Below are positions 27,301-36,517 of a stretch of DNA of 64,000 nt, piece after piece. The first letter of the stretch is position 1. Each line of letters begins with the position of its first letter. The notes under the pieces are model-generated. The model was not told the origin of the DNA. It saw nothing but the letters and a program-made list of their open reading frames with translations, and did not search any database. The position numbers and the translations under genes are program-made. The stretch is taken from positions 1 through 64,000 of the forward strand of contig CAZIQF010000006.1 of the NCBI GenBank assembly GCA_964541525.1, read 5' to 3'. This DNA comes from UBA1737 sp964541525 (GTDB lineage: Bacteria; Bacillota_I; Bacilli_A; ML615J-28; CAG-313).

Positions 27301-28182
27301 ATGAAAGTTTTATGTTTTGATATTGGTGGAACTAATATTAAATATGGAGTTATTGAAGATTATAAAATTTTAGAAAAGAGTAGTTTTCCAACTAATTATA
27401 AACGTGGTCATAAAGATGTTACTGATCGCTTAATTACTACGGCTAAAAAAGCATTAAAAAAACATCCAGATATTGAAGGTGTGGGAATTTCTTGTGCTGG
27501 TAGTATTAACTTTGATCAAGGGGTAATGATTACTCCCCCTGAGGCCATTCCTCAATTTGGTGAATGGAATTTTACAAAATTATTTCAAGAAGAATTAGGC
27601 TTAAGAATCGTAGCTGATAACGATGTTAATAGCTTTGCTGCATGCGAATGTCGGTTAGGAGCAGGCTCTAAATATAAGACTTATTTAGTAATGACAGTTG
27701 GTACTGGTATTGGTGGGGCTATTGTTGTTAATAACAAGATTTGGCGTGGTAGCGATTATAATGCTGGTGAAATTGGTAGAATGTTTATTGATGGAATTCA
27801 ATGGGAAAAGATTGCTTCAATGTCAGCATTAGTTAAAAGTGCGAAACTAAGAGGACTTGAAATTGAAAATGGTCAACAAGTATTTGAACTATATGATCAA
27901 GGTAATAAAACTGCTGAACTTGCAGTAGCTGATTTCTATCGTAATTTAGGTAAAGGAATTGCTAATTTAGTTTATATCTTTAATCCTGAAGCCGTGATTA
28001 TTGGTGGTGGAATTTCAGCTAGAGAAGATTTTGGTCGTGAGATTAATATCTATGCAGATTATTATTTAGTAGAAGGATTCCAAGATACAATTGATATTAT
28101 TCCGGCACAATTCCAAAATGATGGTGGGATTTTAGGTGCTTATTGTAATTTTGTTGATAAATATGGGAAGGAAAATAAATAA
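27301..28182 (+). CDS. ROK-family sugar kinase, probable glucokinase
   Basis: 293 residues. The ATP-binding motif is CFDIGGTNIKYGV at the N-terminus. The catalytic aspartate lies in VADNDVNSFAACE, and the second phosphate loop is MTVGTGIGGAI. Between GEIGR and WEKIAS the protein lacks the zinc-binding histidine and the CxCGxxGC cysteine cluster found in classical ROK glucokinases. It resembles the subset of ROK kinases without zinc. Glucose is the likely substrate because phosphoglucomutase and glucose-6-phosphate isomerase follow at once, but other hexoses cannot be excluded. Confidence 0.85.
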   Translation: MKVLCFDIGGTNIKYGVIEDYKILEKSSFPTNYKRGHKDVTDRLITTAKKALKKHPDIEGVGISCAGSINFDQGVMITPPEAIPQFGEWNFTKLFQEELGLRIVADNDVNSFAACECRLGAGSKYKTYLVMTVGTGIGGAIVVNNKIWRGSDYNAGEIGRMFIDGIQWEKIASMSALVKSAKLRGLEIENGQQVFELYDQGNKTAELAVADFYRNLGKGIANLVYIFNPEAVIIGGGISAREDFGREINIYADYYLVEGFQDTIDIIPAQFQNDGGILGAYCNFVDKYGKENK

Positions 28183-28183
28183 A

Positions 28184-29878
28184 ATGAAACAAGAAACTTT
28201 GAATAAAATTGATTTATGGAAGGAGAGTGTAAGTAAACAAGAGCTAGAAACGATTGAACAAATGAATGAAGTAGAACTTGCCGATGCTTTCACTGAGGAT
28301 ATTGCTTTTGGTACTGCTGGTCTTCGTGGAATTATCGGGATTGGTTCTAATCGGATGAATGTTTATGTCGTTCGTAAAACAACACTTGGATTTATGAATT
28401 ATATGAAAAAGCGTAATCCAAATGCTTGTGAAATGGGTGTTGTTATCGCTTATGATTGCCGTCGAAATTCAGATGTGTTTTCTAAAACAGCTGCTTTAGT
28501 TCTTGCAAGTGGTGGAATGAAAGTTTATTTATTTTCTGGCTTAAGACCAACTCCAGAATTAAGTTTCGCTGTAAGACACTTAAAATGTGCTGGTGGAATT
28601 ATGATTACTGCGAGCCATAATCCTCCACAATACAATGGCTATAAAGTTTATGATGAGGAAGGTTGTCAATTAATTCCTGAACTTGCTGATGCAGTTACAA
28701 ATGAAGTCAATAGTATCACTAATATGTTTGATATTCATACCAAATCATTTGAAGAATATGTAAAAGAAGGTTTAATTCAAGTTATCGATAAAGAAGTCGA
28801 TGAACCTTATTTGGAACAAGTAAAAACTATTCCAGTTAATCAAGTTAATAAAAAGAATATTAAAATTGTTTATACACCACTTCATGGTACTGGCTCTGTC
28901 TTTATGGTTGATTTACTAAAAGCAGAGGGGTACAATGTTATTCCAGTTAAAGAACAAATGATTCCCGATGGTGAATTTTCAACTTTAAAATCTCCTAACC
29001 CTGAAGAAGCAAGTGCATTTGAATATTCATTAAAATTAGGAAAAGAAGTTGATGCTGATATCCTAATCGCAACTGATCCTGATGCTGATCGAATGGGAAT
29101 TGCTGCTAAAGATAATAATGGTGAATATGTACTTTTAACTGGTAATCAAACTGGTGCAATTTTGCTTAACTATCTTGCATTAAATGTTCCACATGATCAA
29201 AATTCGTGCGTTTATAATACCATTGTTACATCTAATATTGCAAAAGATATTTGTGAAAAACATAATTTGACACTTGTTCAAACATTAACTGGTTTTAAAT
29301 ATATTGGTGAACAAGCAGCTTTAATTGAAAATACAAACAAGAAATTCTTCTTTGGTTATGAAGAATCATATGGTTCAGTAATTAAACCTTTTGTTAGAGA
29401 TAAGGACTCATTCCAAGCAACATTACTACTTGCAGAAGTTGCATCTTATTATAAAGAACAAGGTAAAACACTTGTTAATGTCCTAGATGATATTTATCAA
29501 GAATATGGTTATTACTTAGAAGGTGTTCAAAATATCTCACTTACAGGTTTAGAAGGGGCATTAAGAATTAAAAAGATTATGGCTTATTTCCAAAATAATC
29601 CATTAAATAGTATTGCAGGAAGAAAAATTGTAACAATTGAAGACTATGATAAGAGTGAAAGTCTTACTGGTGATAAAGTTGAAGCAATTTGTTTACCAAA
29701 ATCCTTAGTACTTAAATATATCTTTGCCGATGGTGGTTGGTTTGCACTTCGACCATCTGGTACTGAACCAAAATTAAAGATTTATATCGCAATTAAAGGT
29801 GAAAATAAAGAAGCTGCATCAGCCTTTATTGAACAATTAAAACAAGATGTTCTTGCAATCATTGATAAAATTAAATAA
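28184..29878 (+). CDS. pgcA: phosphoglucomutase / phosphomannomutase (alpha-D-phosphohexomutase)
   Basis: 564 residues from ATG 28184 (an open frame from 28136 lies inside the previous gene). It interconverts glucose 1-phosphate and glucose 6-phosphate. Motifs in order: FGTAGLRG (substrate loop), the catalytic phosphoserine loop GIMITASHNPPQYNGYK, the metal-binding TDPDADRMGIA, the sugar-binding GYEESYG, and the C-terminal phosphate-binding RPSGTEPKLKIY. Length is typical of the Firmicute PgcA group. It provides glucose 1-phosphate for glycolipids, envelope sugars or glycogen-type polymers. Directly followed by pgi. Confidence 0.95.
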   Translation: MKQETLNKIDLWKESVSKQELETIEQMNEVELADAFTEDIAFGTAGLRGIIGIGSNRMNVYVVRKTTLGFMNYMKKRNPNACEMGVVIAYDCRRNSDVFSKTAALVLASGGMKVYLFSGLRPTPELSFAVRHLKCAGGIMITASHNPPQYNGYKVYDEEGCQLIPELADAVTNEVNSITNMFDIHTKSFEEYVKEGLIQVIDKEVDEPYLEQVKTIPVNQVNKKNIKIVYTPLHGTGSVFMVDLLKAEGYNVIPVKEQMIPDGEFSTLKSPNPEEASAFEYSLKLGKEVDADILIATDPDADRMGIAAKDNNGEYVLLTGNQTGAILLNYLALNVPHDQNSCVYNTIVTSNIAKDICEKHNLTLVQTLTGFKYIGEQAALIENTNKKFFFGYEESYGSVIKPFVRDKDSFQATLLLAEVASYYKEQGKTLVNVLDDIYQEYGYYLEGVQNISLTGLEGALRIKKIMAYFQNNPLNSIAGRKIVTIEDYDKSESLTGDKVEAICLPKSLVLKYIFADGGWFALRPSGTEPKLKIYIAIKGENKEAASAFIEQLKQDVLAIIDKIK

Positions 29879-29890
29879 GAGGTAATAAAC

Positions 29891-31216
29891 ATGAAAGTAA
29901 AAATTAATTATAAAAATATTAGTAATTTAGTTTCTAGTGAAGAAATTCTAAAAGCTAAACCTAAAGCATTAGAAGCATTCAATACTTTAGTTAGTAAAAA
30001 TGGTGCTGGTAATGACTTTTTAGGATGGGTTGATTATCCATTAAATTATGATCAAGAAGAATATGCAAGAATTAAAAAGGCTGCAAGCAAAATTCAAAGT
30101 GATTCGGAAGTATTAGTTGTTATTGGTATTGGTGGATCATATTTAGGAGCAAAAGCAATTATTGAAGCAATGAAACCATATTTTTCTTCAACTAAAGGCT
30201 TAGAAGTAATCTTTGCTGGTCAAACTTTATCTTCAACATATGCTAGTGAATTATTACAATATTTAGAAACTAAATCATTCTCGATTAATGTTATTTCTAA
30301 ATCAGGTACAACAACTGAACCAGCTGTTGCCTTTAGATTACTTAAAGAGTTATTAATCAAAAAATATGGTCAAGCTGAAGCAGCTAAAAGAATTTATGCA
30401 ACAACTGATGCGAAAAAAGGTGCTTTAAGAACACTTGCAACTAAAGAAGGATATGAAACATTTATTGTTCCTGATGATATTGGTGGCAGATATTCTTGGT
30501 TTACAGCTGTTGGTTTATTACCAGTAGCAGCTGCCGGTATTTCCATTGATGATTTAATGCAAGGTGCATTAGATGCTAGAAACGATTTTATGAGTAAACC
30601 ATTTGAAGAAAATACAAGTTTACTTTATGCAACTTGTCGAAATGCTTTATATCAAAAAGGTCGAGATGTTGAAATACTAGTTGCTTATGAACCAAAACTA
30701 TCATTTATCAGTGAATGGTGGAAACAATTATATGGCGAATCTGAAGGAAAAGATGGTAAAGGTGTTTTCCCTGCAAGTTTAGTTTATTCAACTGATTTAC
30801 ATTCAATGGGACAATATGTTCAAGAAGGTAAAAGAATCATGTTTGAAACGGTCTTAAATGTTGAAAATCCGATTGCTAATATTGTATTAAAGAAAGAAGA
30901 AAATGACTTAGATCAATTAAACTATTTAGAAGGTAAAACTTTAGATAGTGTTAATAAAATGGCAATGCAAGGTACTGTTTTAGCTCATGTGGATGGCAAT
31001 GTACCAAACTTAATTTTAAGTATTGAATCATTAGATGCTTATCATTTAGGTTATTTATTATATTTCTTTATGTCTTCATGTGGAGTATGTTGTTATATGA
31101 CTGGAGTTAATCCATTCAACCAACCAGGTGTAGAAAGTTATAAAAAGAATATGTTTGCTTTACTTGAAAAACCTGGATTTGAAGCTATGACTGAAGCATT
31201 AAAGAAGCGTTTATAA
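29891..31216 (+). CDS. pgi: glucose-6-phosphate isomerase
   Basis: 441 residues, the short bacterial type. Recognised from VVIGIGGSYLGAKAIIEA, NVISKSGTTTEPAVAFR, the DDIGGRYSWFTAVGLLP signature, and the C-terminal NPFNQPGVESYKKNMF. It interconverts glucose 6-phosphate and fructose 6-phosphate in glycolysis. It is the last gene of the dnaE-kinase-mutase-isomerase run, and a strong terminator follows. The putative kinase, the mutase and this enzyme together channel glucose and glucose 1-phosphate into glycolysis. Confidence 0.97.
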   Translation: MKVKINYKNISNLVSSEEILKAKPKALEAFNTLVSKNGAGNDFLGWVDYPLNYDQEEYARIKKAASKIQSDSEVLVVIGIGGSYLGAKAIIEAMKPYFSSTKGLEVIFAGQTLSSTYASELLQYLETKSFSINVISKSGTTTEPAVAFRLLKELLIKKYGQAEAAKRIYATTDAKKGALRTLATKEGYETFIVPDDIGGRYSWFTAVGLLPVAAAGISIDDLMQGALDARNDFMSKPFEENTSLLYATCRNALYQKGRDVEILVAYEPKLSFISEWWKQLYGESEGKDGKGVFPASLVYSTDLHSMGQYVQEGKRIMFETVLNVENPIANIVLKKEENDLDQLNYLEGKTLDSVNKMAMQGTVLAHVDGNVPNLILSIESLDAYHLGYLLYFFMSSCGVCCYMTGVNPFNQPGVESYKKNMFALLEKPGFEAMTEALKKRL

Positions 31217-31232
31217 ATTTATAAATCAATTT

Positions 31233-31277
31233 GGTCTTTAAAGTGTGATGATTCTATTTCACTTTGAAGACCTTTTT
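31233..31277 (+). terminator. intrinsic terminator after pgi
   Basis: Stem GGTCTTTAAAGTG (31233-31245) with CACTTTGAAGACC (31260-31272), one mismatch, then TTTTT. Confidence 0.88.
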
Positions 31278-31298
31278 CATAATCATAAAGGGTCTTAC

Positions 31299-31327
31299 TT
31301 TACTTTTTATTGTTTTTTTGGTATAAT
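31299..31327 (+). promoter_or_regulatory. promoter for tgt
   Basis: TTTACT (31299-31304), 17-base spacer, TATAAT (31322-31327). It lies inside the upstream extension of the tgt open frame, which shows that the long frame start at 31245 is not used. Confidence 0.6.
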
Positions 31328-31349
31328 GCTTTTTAAGAGGTATAGTAAA

Positions 31350-32483
31350 ATGGTTATTAAATATGAATTATTAAAAACAGATAGTAAAACCAAAGCTAGA
31401 CTAGGAAAAGTAATTACACCACATTCAGTAATTGATACTCCTTGTTTTATGCCTGTTGGTACACAAGCAACAGTTAAATCATTATCAAAAGAAGAAATCG
31501 AAGCAACGGGAGCACAAATTATTTTAGGTAATACCTATCATTTATGGTTACAACCGGGACATAAATTAATTGAAAAAGCTGGTGGTTTACATAAATTTAT
31601 GAATTGGGATAAATCAATTCTAACTGATTCTGGTGGTTTCCAAGTGTTTTCACTTGCAAAGTTACGAGATATTAAAGAAGAAGGGGTAACTTTTAGACAC
31701 CATAAAAATGGCAGTAAGTTGTTTTTATCTCCGGAGATTGCAATTGAAATTGAAAATAGTTTAGGTAGCGACATTATGATGAGTTTTGATGAATGTCCAC
31801 CTTACCCTGCAACCAAAGAATATATGGAACAATCGGTTGAAAGAACGATCAGATGGGCAAAAAGAGGTTTAGAAGCACATAAAAAGCGTGATACTCAAGG
31901 GCTATTTGGAATTATTCAAGGTGGTAGTTATCAAGATATTAGACTTCATTGTTGTGAAGAATTAACTAAATTACCATTTGATGGTTATTCAATTGGGGGC
32001 TTAAGCGTTGGTGAGCCAAAGTCAATTCAAAATGAAGTATTATCATATACAGTTCCTAATTTACCTAGTGATAAACCAAGATATTTAATGGGGGTTGGTT
32101 CACCAGGAGCTATTTTAGATGCAGTAGAACGTGGTATTGATATGTTTGACTGTGTTTTGCCGACAAGAATTGCTAGACATGGTGCGGCAATGACTTCGAC
32201 AGGAAGAAAAATATTAAAAAATGCATCTTATGCTGAAGCGTTTATTCCATTAGATGCTAAATGTGATTGTTATTGTTGTAAATACTATACAAGGGCGTAT
32301 CTTCATCATTTAGTTAAAGCTGATGAAATGTTGGGTGCGAGATTATTAAGTATTCATAATGTTCATTTTCTAGAAAACTTAATGAAAAACATTCGAACTG
32401 CAATTAAGGAAGATCGCTTCTTAGAATTTAAACAAGCTTTTTATGAAGAATATGGGTTAAATGATAATGAAAAAGATTTCTAA
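31350..32483 (+). CDS. tgt: queuine/preQ1 tRNA-guanine transglycosylase
   Basis: 377 residues from ATG 31350 (AGAGG upstream; a promoter lies before it). Bacterial Tgt swaps guanine 34 for preQ1 in tRNAs with GUN anticodons. The motifs include SILTDSGGFQVFSL with the catalytic/base-contact Asp, FGIIQGGSYQDIR, GGLSVGEPK, and DCVLPTRIARHGAAMTSTG with the nucleophilic Asp. The C-terminal zinc site CDCYCCKYYTRAYLHHL is complete. No queA or preQ1 synthesis genes lie alongside. Its last bases overlap the start of the lipoprotein gene. Confidence 0.97.
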   Translation: MVIKYELLKTDSKTKARLGKVITPHSVIDTPCFMPVGTQATVKSLSKEEIEATGAQIILGNTYHLWLQPGHKLIEKAGGLHKFMNWDKSILTDSGGFQVFSLAKLRDIKEEGVTFRHHKNGSKLFLSPEIAIEIENSLGSDIMMSFDECPPYPATKEYMEQSVERTIRWAKRGLEAHKKRDTQGLFGIIQGGSYQDIRLHCCEELTKLPFDGYSIGGLSVGEPKSIQNEVLSYTVPNLPSDKPRYLMGVGSPGAILDAVERGIDMFDCVLPTRIARHGAAMTSTGRKILKNASYAEAFIPLDAKCDCYCCKYYTRAYLHHLVKADEMLGARLLSIHNVHFLENLMKNIRTAIKEDRFLEFKQAFYEEYGLNDNEKDF

Positions 32484-33366
32484 AATTAAACATTTATTAT
32501 TAATCGGATTAGTAGTTTTTACTTTATCCCTTACATCTTGTACGAACAAATATGAAGTAATGGAAGATGGTGTAAACCTAACTGTATCTAAAGAATTACA
32601 AAAATATATGGTTCAAACAACATTACCTTCATTACACTTTGATTATGATAATGTTAGAATTATGAGTGAAGCTGGCGGTGCTGCTTGTTTCTTTGTACAA
32701 AATGATCAATATGAATTAAGCGATCACTTTGCTGAACATTTAAAAAGATATACAGCCGATCAAATTTTCATTGTTGCTGAAGCTGATCAAACATACGATG
32801 AAGGTAAAGCGAAATTTGATGGGGAAGATCTACCGCTTGATGAAACCATTGAAAATGGAACTGAACAAAAATATTCCAAAGAATATCAAATTGTAGCAGT
32901 TAATACTGATGGCAGTCGTTATTCATATCAATTTAGAACTTTTGTTAGTAATAAAAAACGTTATTATATTTATCGTTACACTAGTAATATTGGTATTTCT
33001 TTAGAACAATCATTGATGGTTATTGATGGTGAAAAAGAAAACAAATTAGTACTTGTTCCGCTACCTTATGATACGACATATCAAGTAAGTCCAGTCAATA
33101 TTGAACTTAAATCTTTAATCAATAAAGATACATATACTGATGAACGTTATTCTAAATATCCATATCCTAATGCGTTAAAAGATTTATCAGAAGTAGAAAT
33201 TAAAACTAAAATTACGGATTGGTATATTAAATATTGTAACGGAACAATTGTTCAAGATGAATTATACATTGAATATTATGGAGCAAAGTTTAAAGTTATT
33301 TTTGGTGTTGAAGATGCGGGAAATGAACGAAATAAAAAAGGTTTCCAATTAGTATATCTAGGCTAG
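32461..33366 (+). CDS. lipoprotein, function unknown
   Basis: 301 residues. Type II signal peptide: basic MKKISKIKH, hydrophobic LLLIGLVVFTLSL and a lipobox LTSC with the acylated cysteine at about residue 27. The mature part is soluble, beta-strand-rich and acidic, with many tyrosines, and matches no family I know. ATG 32461 overlaps the end of tgt; ATG 32467 is an equally possible start. Followed by its own terminator, before the spoVE-murG-murB genes. Confidence 0.8.
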   Translation: MIMKKISKIKHLLLIGLVVFTLSLTSCTNKYEVMEDGVNLTVSKELQKYMVQTTLPSLHFDYDNVRIMSEAGGAACFFVQNDQYELSDHFAEHLKRYTADQIFIVAEADQTYDEGKAKFDGEDLPLDETIENGTEQKYSKEYQIVAVNTDGSRYSYQFRTFVSNKKRYYIYRYTSNIGISLEQSLMVIDGEKENKLVLVPLPYDTTYQVSPVNIELKSLINKDTYTDERYSKYPYPNALKDLSEVEIKTKITDWYIKYCNGTIVQDELYIEYYGAKFKVIFGVEDAGNERNKKGFQLVYLG

Positions 33367-33387
33367 GTATTTTACCTAGTCTTTTTT
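33363..33387 (+). terminator. intrinsic terminator after the lipoprotein gene
   Basis: 7-bp stem CTAGGTA / TACCTAG with TTT loop, then TCTTTTTT; begins at the stop codon. Confidence 0.85.
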
Positions 33388-33412
33388 CATATACTTTTAT
33401 AGGTGTAAAAAA

Positions 33413-34504
33413 ATGAAAAAAATCAAAGTTGATTTAACATTATTAATCGTAACAATCTTACTTGTAATTTTTGGTTTGTTGATGGTTTATTCTGCAAGCT
33501 CTGTTGTTGCAATGTATAAATATGATGATGAATTTTATTTTATAAAGAGGCAATTAATTTTCGCTGTAATTAGCGTGGTATTAATGATTTTTATTACCAA
33601 TATGAATTTAAATAAACTCTACAAATCAACCACATTAATTTTTATTGTTAGTATTATTTTTCTAATTCTAGTTTTAATACCAGGAATTGGTTTAGTTCGT
33701 GGTGGGGCCAGATCATGGATTGGAATTGGCAGTGTTTCATTTCAACCATCGGAATTTATGAAATTAACAATGGTATTATTACTTGCGAAATATTTGGGTA
33801 AGTATGATCAAGACCTAATCAAATTTAAAAACTTTATCTTTTTAATCATTTTAATTGGCGTGGTTTTCGCTTTAATTATGTTACAACCAGATTTTGGAAC
33901 GGGATTAGTGATTGTGCTTAGTTCATTTTTATTACTATATACTACTGGAGCTCCTTTTAAATATTTTGTGTTATTAATTGCAGTCGGTGCAGTTGGTGTT
34001 GGATTATTAATTATTAGTGCACCTTACCGGTTAGAACGTATTTTTGCTTTTTTAGATCCATGGAGTGATCCTTTAGGTAGTGGCTTTCAAGCTATTCAAT
34101 CACTTTATGCATTAGCACCATCAGGATTATTTGGCCTTGGCTTTGGTAATAGTATTCAAAAACATTTCTTTTTACCCGAACCCCAAAATGATTTTATTTT
34201 TGCGATTGTTGCTGAAGAATTAGGGTTGGTTGGATCAAGTATTTTATTGTTACTTTTCTTTATTTTAATTTTTAGAATGTTTAAAATTGCAAGAATGGTA
34301 TCTAATCCATATTATAAATATTTAGCATATGGAATTGGTGAAGTATTTTTAATTCAGGTATTTATCAATATCGGGGTCGTAATTGGTTTACTTCCAGTTA
34401 CAGGAATAACCCTACCGATTATTAGTTATGGTGGAACTAGTTTAATGATGAGTCTATCGCTGATTGCTGTCGTTTTAAATATTAGTCGGTATAAGGAGGA
34501 ATGA
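33413..34504 (+). CDS. spoVE: SEDS peptidoglycan polymerase, SpoVE/FtsW
   Basis: 363 residues with ten membrane helices, the size of SpoVE/FtsW. SEDS signatures: FGLLMVYSAS near the N-terminus, GGARSWIGIGSVSFQPSEFMK in the first large loop region, QSLYALAPSGLFGLGFGNS, and FIFAIVAEELGLVG, then GITLPIISYGGTSL. It polymerises glycan strands together with a class B PBP, at the septum or for the spore cortex. The order spoVE-murG-murB is that of Bacillus subtilis, which favours SpoVE naming, but it may also serve as the division FtsW. Its TGA overlaps the MurG region (ATGA). Confidence 0.88.
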   Translation: MKKIKVDLTLLIVTILLVIFGLLMVYSASSVVAMYKYDDEFYFIKRQLIFAVISVVLMIFITNMNLNKLYKSTTLIFIVSIIFLILVLIPGIGLVRGGARSWIGIGSVSFQPSEFMKLTMVLLLAKYLGKYDQDLIKFKNFIFLIILIGVVFALIMLQPDFGTGLVIVLSSFLLLYTTGAPFKYFVLLIAVGAVGVGLLIISAPYRLERIFAFLDPWSDPLGSGFQAIQSLYALAPSGLFGLGFGNSIQKHFFLPEPQNDFIFAIVAEELGLVGSSILLLLFFILIFRMFKIARMVSNPYYKYLAYGIGEVFLIQVFINIGVVIGLLPVTGITLPIISYGGTSLMMSLSLIAVVLNISRYKEE

Positions 34505-34506
34505 GG

Positions 34507-35541
34507 ATGAAGATTATGATTGCAGCGGGAGGAACAAAAGGTCATATTAGTCCAGCCTTAGTTTTCGCCAAAGAGTTAAAAAAAGTAAATTGTAATGTTA
34601 ATATTTATTTTACTGCAACCTTAAAAGATACGAAATATCAATTAGAAGAAGAGCCATATTTAGATCAAGTCTTCTATTTAGAAGCGTATGGAATCAGTAA
34701 AAATTTAAAAAAATGGTATCAAAACTTAAAGTGTTATCAAGAAATTAAAAAGTTGATTGTTAAGCATCAAATTGATGCAGTTATTGGTTTTGGTGGATAT
34801 ATTAGTGGGATTAGTTTATATGCTGGTAAAACGCTTAAAATTAAAACTTTTCTTCATGAACAAAATAGTATCATGGGAAAAGCTAATCGTTATACCCTAA
34901 AATTTGTTGATCAAGTTTTCTTATCTTATCCAATTAATAATCTTAACTTAAGCAAGATGAAAGTTGTTGGAAATCCCGTATATTTAGAAGCAAGTAGAAG
35001 AAAAGAACATATATATAAAGAAAAAAATACAATTTTATTTACATCAGGTTCACTAGGAGCAAAAGTTATTAATGAACTAGCAGTAAGTTTTTTAAAATCA
35101 TCTGTTTCAAAAAAATATCAATGTACAATTATTAGTGGGAAAAAATATTATGAAATGATGAAAGCTGAACTAAAAGGGATTATTAATGTTAAACTAATTG
35201 CTTATACCAAAGAATTAATTGATTTAATGGCAGCCTCAATGATTGTTGTAACTAGAGCTGGGGCCTCAACTCTTTTTGAAATTATGGGAGTTAAAACCGT
35301 TCCGATTATTATTCCATCAGTTAATGTAACTGAAAATCATCAATATTATAATGCAGTATATTTTACGAACCAGCATATGGGTGAATTAATTGAAGAAAAA
35401 GATTTATCTTTAGATCATTTTTTATTAAAACTAAATACGATTGAAACTAACTATGCTGACTATTTAAAGCAGATTGATTCATCAAAGATCACAAATTCAG
35501 CATTAGCGATGGCCGAGGAGGTTCTATATGCATCAAAGTAA
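34507..35541 (+). CDS. murG: MurG N-acetylglucosaminyltransferase (lipid II synthesis)
   Basis: 344 residues from ATG 34507, where AAGGAGG is 7 bases upstream; ATG 34501 would leave only one base. MurG adds GlcNAc to lipid I to form lipid II on the inner membrane face. The first glycine-rich loop reads AAGGTKGHISPALV (Lys replaces the usual glycine), the second is FGGYISGISLYAGKTLKIKT, and the UDP-GlcNAc-binding region contains VTRAGASTLFEIM with the conserved acidic residue and Arg/Ala-Gly-Ala. Murein gene order continues with murB, overlapping by 14 bases. Confidence 0.95.
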   Translation: MKIMIAAGGTKGHISPALVFAKELKKVNCNVNIYFTATLKDTKYQLEEEPYLDQVFYLEAYGISKNLKKWYQNLKCYQEIKKLIVKHQIDAVIGFGGYISGISLYAGKTLKIKTFLHEQNSIMGKANRYTLKFVDQVFLSYPINNLNLSKMKVVGNPVYLEASRRKEHIYKEKNTILFTSGSLGAKVINELAVSFLKSSVSKKYQCTIISGKKYYEMMKAELKGIINVKLIAYTKELIDLMAASMIVVTRAGASTLFEIMGVKTVPIIIPSVNVTENHQYYNAVYFTNQHMGELIEEKDLSLDHFLLKLNTIETNYADYLKQIDSSKITNSALAMAEEVLYASK

Positions 35542-36460
35542 TGATTATTATAATCAATATGATGAATTTATTGATTATGTTCTAGTTAATCAGTTAGGTA
35601 GTATTGAAAAAAATGTCTCATTAAAAAATTATTGTACAATTAAAATTGGTGGAAATGGTTTTTGCTTATTTAAACCCAATAGCATTCAAAGTTTACATCT
35701 TGCATATCAGTTTATTTTAAAATATCAATTAGATTATTTTATGATTGGCAATGGTTCTAATCTCTTAATCAGCGATGAATATCATCAAATTATTTTTATC
35801 AATCTAAAAACCTTAAATCATACGAAAATATATCAAGATAACTTAATTTTAGAAGCAGGGGTATCAATTCCAATTGTCAGTAAAAATATGAGTAGATTAG
35901 GTTATACGGGATTAGAATTCTTAGCTGGAATTCCCGGAACTGTTGGTGGTGCAATCTATATGAATGCTGGAGCATATGGTTTTTCAATGAGTGATATTTT
36001 AGAAAGTGTTAGTTATTTAGATGAATTTGGTAATTTATGTGAAATGGTTGATTTAAAAAATAAAGGTTTTGATTACCGAACATCACCATTTCAAAAACGA
36101 AATGTTATTATTGTTGCCTGTAAGATTAAACTACGATCTGCTAGTAATCAGACATTGCCGATTAAAGTTTATATGGAAAACTTAAGAAGAAAAAGAACTA
36201 CACAACCAGTTCAATTATGTAGTGCGGGATGTGCCTTTAAAAATCCTAAACAGTCTCCAGCTTGGAAACTAATTGAAGGGGCCAATTGTAGTAATCTTAT
36301 TATTGGCGATGCAAAAGTAAGTAATCTTCATCATAATTTTTTAATTAATCAAGGTAATGCTACATTTAATGATATGTATCAATTACTCAATTTAATTAAA
36401 GCCAAAGTATATGAAAAATATAATATTGAACTTGTCCCTGAATGGTGTATTATTAATTAG
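35528..36460 (+). CDS. murB: UDP-N-acetylenolpyruvoylglucosamine reductase
   Basis: 310 residues, FAD enzyme of UDP-MurNAc synthesis. FAD-binding region: MIGNGSNLLIS and LEFLAGIPGTVGGAIYMNAG. Active-site region: FDYRTSPFQ, then CSAGCAFKNP at about 233-242 and the C-terminal IELVPEW glutamate. The general-acid serine that normally sits in SAGS/SCGS is replaced by cysteine here (SAGC). GGAGG lies before the ATG, inside the end of murG. Length and arrangement match Firmicute type II MurB. Last gene of the murein cluster before cotJ. Confidence 0.93.
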   Translation: MHQSNDYYNQYDEFIDYVLVNQLGSIEKNVSLKNYCTIKIGGNGFCLFKPNSIQSLHLAYQFILKYQLDYFMIGNGSNLLISDEYHQIIFINLKTLNHTKIYQDNLILEAGVSIPIVSKNMSRLGYTGLEFLAGIPGTVGGAIYMNAGAYGFSMSDILESVSYLDEFGNLCEMVDLKNKGFDYRTSPFQKRNVIIVACKIKLRSASNQTLPIKVYMENLRRKRTTQPVQLCSAGCAFKNPKQSPAWKLIEGANCSNLIIGDAKVSNLHHNFLINQGNATFNDMYQLLNLIKAKVYEKYNIELVPEWCIIN

Positions 36461-36490
36461 GTAAAAGCATATGCCAAATTAAAAAAATAA

Positions 36491-36499
36491 CATAGAATA
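36491..36499 (+). promoter_or_regulatory. possible sporulation-sigma -10 before cotJ
   Basis: CATAGAATA fits the CATA-N3-TA pattern of mother-cell sigma factors, 27 bases before the start codon. A GCATATG at 36467-36473 resembles a SigE -35 but is 17 rather than about 14 bases away, so the site is tentative. Confidence 0.35.
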
Positions 36500-36517
36500 C
36501 TACTGAAGGAGGTTTCT

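Noticed and set aside
31245..31349. Long N-terminal extension of tgt
   Set aside because: The segment contains half of the pgi terminator and a promoter; Tgt proteins start at the ATG used here.
31328..31349. preQ1 riboswitch before tgt
   Set aside because: Only about 22 bases separate the promoter from the start codon.
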